From Bradyrhizobium sp. S69 (GTDB taxonomy: Bacteria; Pseudomonadota; Alphaproteobacteria; Rhizobiales; Xanthobacteraceae), in NCBI RefSeq assembly GCF_009766005.1, contig NZ_LMUK01000017.1:1-42511 (forward strand): DNA of 42,511 bases. The letters are read 5' to 3'. Under the pieces are notes generated by a model, which ran no database searches, had not been told where the DNA came from, and worked only from the letters and a program-made list of their open reading frames with translations. Positions 41,578-42,511 of the stretch are shown here, one piece after another (within the stretch, counting starts at the first letter, position 1; every line of letters starts with the position of its first letter). A program made the position numbers and the translations under genes.

Positions 41578-42255
41578 ATGCAGTTCGATGACGTTATCCT
41601 CGGTCGCCGGAGTATCCGCGGTTACAAGCCCGATCCAGTGCCCAAGGCGCTGATTACGGAAATCATTGGTTTGGCGATGCGCGCGCCATCGTCGATGAAC
41701 ACCCAGCCCTGGAATTTCTACATTATCACCGGCGAACCGCTGGATCGGATCCGCGCCGGCAACACCGAGCGGATGGTGGCGGGCATACCGCAGTCCCGCG
41801 AGTTCCGCACCGGGCAGGCCTTCGCAGGCCAGCACCGCGACCGGCAGGTCGGCGTCGCCAAGCAATTATTCTCCGCGATGGGGATCGAGCGCGACAACAA
41901 GGACAAGCGCCAGGACTGGGTACTGCGCGGCTTCCGTCAATTCGACGCGCCTGTCTGCGTGATCGTGACTTATGACCGCGCGCTGGACGGCAGCGACGAT
42001 ACGCCCTTCGATTGCGGCGCCGTGGCGACCGCCCTGGTCAATGCCGCCTGGTCTCGCGGGCTGGGCGCCGTGATCAACAGCCAGGGCATCATGCAATCCC
42101 CCGTGGTGCGCGAGCACGCGGGAATATCCGACGATCAGGTCATCATGAAAAGTATCGCGCTGGGCTGGCCGGATGAAACCTTTCCGGCCAATGCTGTCGT
42201 GTCGGAGCGGAAGTCTGTCGAGGAAGCGACGGTGTTTGTCGGATTTGAGAAGTAG
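41578..42255 (+). CDS. Nitroreductase family flavoprotein
   Basis: A 225-residue FMN protein of the nitroreductase fold. Typical features are the N-terminal RRSIRGYKPDPVP (about 10-22), APSSMNTQPWNFYII (about 37-51) for FMN binding, and the C-terminal half with GLGAVINSQGIM and ALGWPDE. GGGAAT precedes the ATG at 41578. The frame is open far upstream but that part is not coding-like. The substrate is unknown; there is no clear link with the PQQ island. Confidence 0.88.
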   Translation: MQFDDVILGRRSIRGYKPDPVPKALITEIIGLAMRAPSSMNTQPWNFYIITGEPLDRIRAGNTERMVAGIPQSREFRTGQAFAGQHRDRQVGVAKQLFSAMGIERDNKDKRQDWVLRGFRQFDAPVCVIVTYDRALDGSDDTPFDCGAVATALVNAAWSRGLGAVINSQGIMQSPVVREHAGISDDQVIMKSIALGWPDETFPANAVVSERKSVEEATVFVGFEK

Positions 42256-42416
42256 GTGCGCGCGGGCAACGGGTGCTATCCGGCATAACGTCAGGCGAAA
42301 CTTCTTCACCTATGATTGGAAGCGGCATCGTAACAGGCTCAATGCATTGATGCGATTATGTTCCGCGCGGACGACAGCTCGTCGTCGGGGTCGTTACTCA
42401 CAATAATTTTGTGCAC

Positions 42417-42511
42417 TGGACTGCACCCCGTAAGTGAGACACGGTAATTTCTGTGACAGGGTGTTTTCATTGTGGTGTTAGGGCTAGCGCGAAGTTGGCT
42501 TCGAATTCAAG
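42417..42511 (-). mobile_element. Probable IS3-type insertion sequence end (cut by the window)
   Basis: The sequence from about 42417 (TGGACTGCACCCCGTAAGTG) looks like the terminal inverted repeat of IS3-family elements. From 42511 down to 42467 a minus-strand frame reads LEFEANFALALTPQ then stop, as expected for the C-terminus of an OrfB transposase. The rest of the element lies beyond the window. Confidence 0.5.
42467..42511 (-). CDS. Partial transposase C-terminus (OrfB-like)
   Basis: Only the last 14 codons are present (LEFEANFALALTPQ, stop TGA at 42467-42469). The SP-x-EFE-like ending is typical of IS3-group OrfB proteins, but so short a piece cannot prove it. Confidence 0.4.
   Translation of the reverse strand, partial: LEFEANFALALTPQ

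Overview
The window is high-GC alphaproteobacterial chromosome. Gene content, codon use and intergenic repeats suggest Bradyrhizobium or a close relative (Rhodopseudomonas, Afipia); this is an inference from style, as no rRNA or other species marker is present. No tRNA, rRNA or CRISPR array was found. The right edge touches what looks like an IS3-type insertion sequence.

Layout. Positions 1-8277 hold ordinary genes: methionine synthesis (metY, metA), a polysaccharide deacetylase, recQ, and a GGDEF/EAL signalling protein. From about 8.5 kb to 40.9 kb lies one large island for lanthanide-dependent, PQQ-dependent alcohol oxidation. Its left arm (minus strand) carries glutathione-linked formaldehyde oxidation (gfa, class III alcohol dehydrogenase), the cytochrome xoxG, the methanol dehydrogenase xoxF, and an 81-base pqqA gene too small for ordinary ORF calling. 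The middle holds lut-type uptake parts: a binding protein, a YVTN propeller protein, a lanmodulin (lanM) next to a TonB-dependent receptor, and an ABC-2 type permease/ATPase pair. Interleaved are S-formylglutathione hydrolase, an outer-membrane protein, a second ABC transporter of the NMT1/SsuA class, and a divergent two-component pair of the MoxX/MoxY kind. The right arm carries 'quinoprotein relay' proteins (cytochrome c, SoxYZ-like carrier, zinc metallohydrolase, MoxJ/XoxJ-like protein, CxxxCW protein), then a second PQQ dehydrogenase with its own cytochrome and binding protein, then a third PQQ dehydrogenase with a Rieske protein. A nitroreductase and the IS fragment close the window.

How it fits together (inference from known families). 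A TonB receptor and ABC systems would bring lanthanide, probably chelated, across the outer membrane; LanM would buffer it in the periplasm. XoxF and two further quinoproteins, all with the extra Asp that marks lanthanide use, would oxidise methanol or other alcohols and pass electrons to dedicated c-type cytochromes. Formaldehyde would then go through Gfa, the glutathione-dependent dehydrogenase and FghA to formate. The two-component pair and shared upstream motifs (GGGAA-N3-TTCCC, TTCCCGA direct repeats, tandem palindromes) are candidates for coordinated control.

Least-described points: a LanM with a twin-arginine signal and altered EF loops; an exported 119-residue protein with an EF-hand-like loop; a pqqA without pqqB-E in view; a PQQ dehydrogenase that keeps the lanthanide Asp but lacks the vicinal disulfide and is paired with a Rieske protein; and several repeated upstream motifs.
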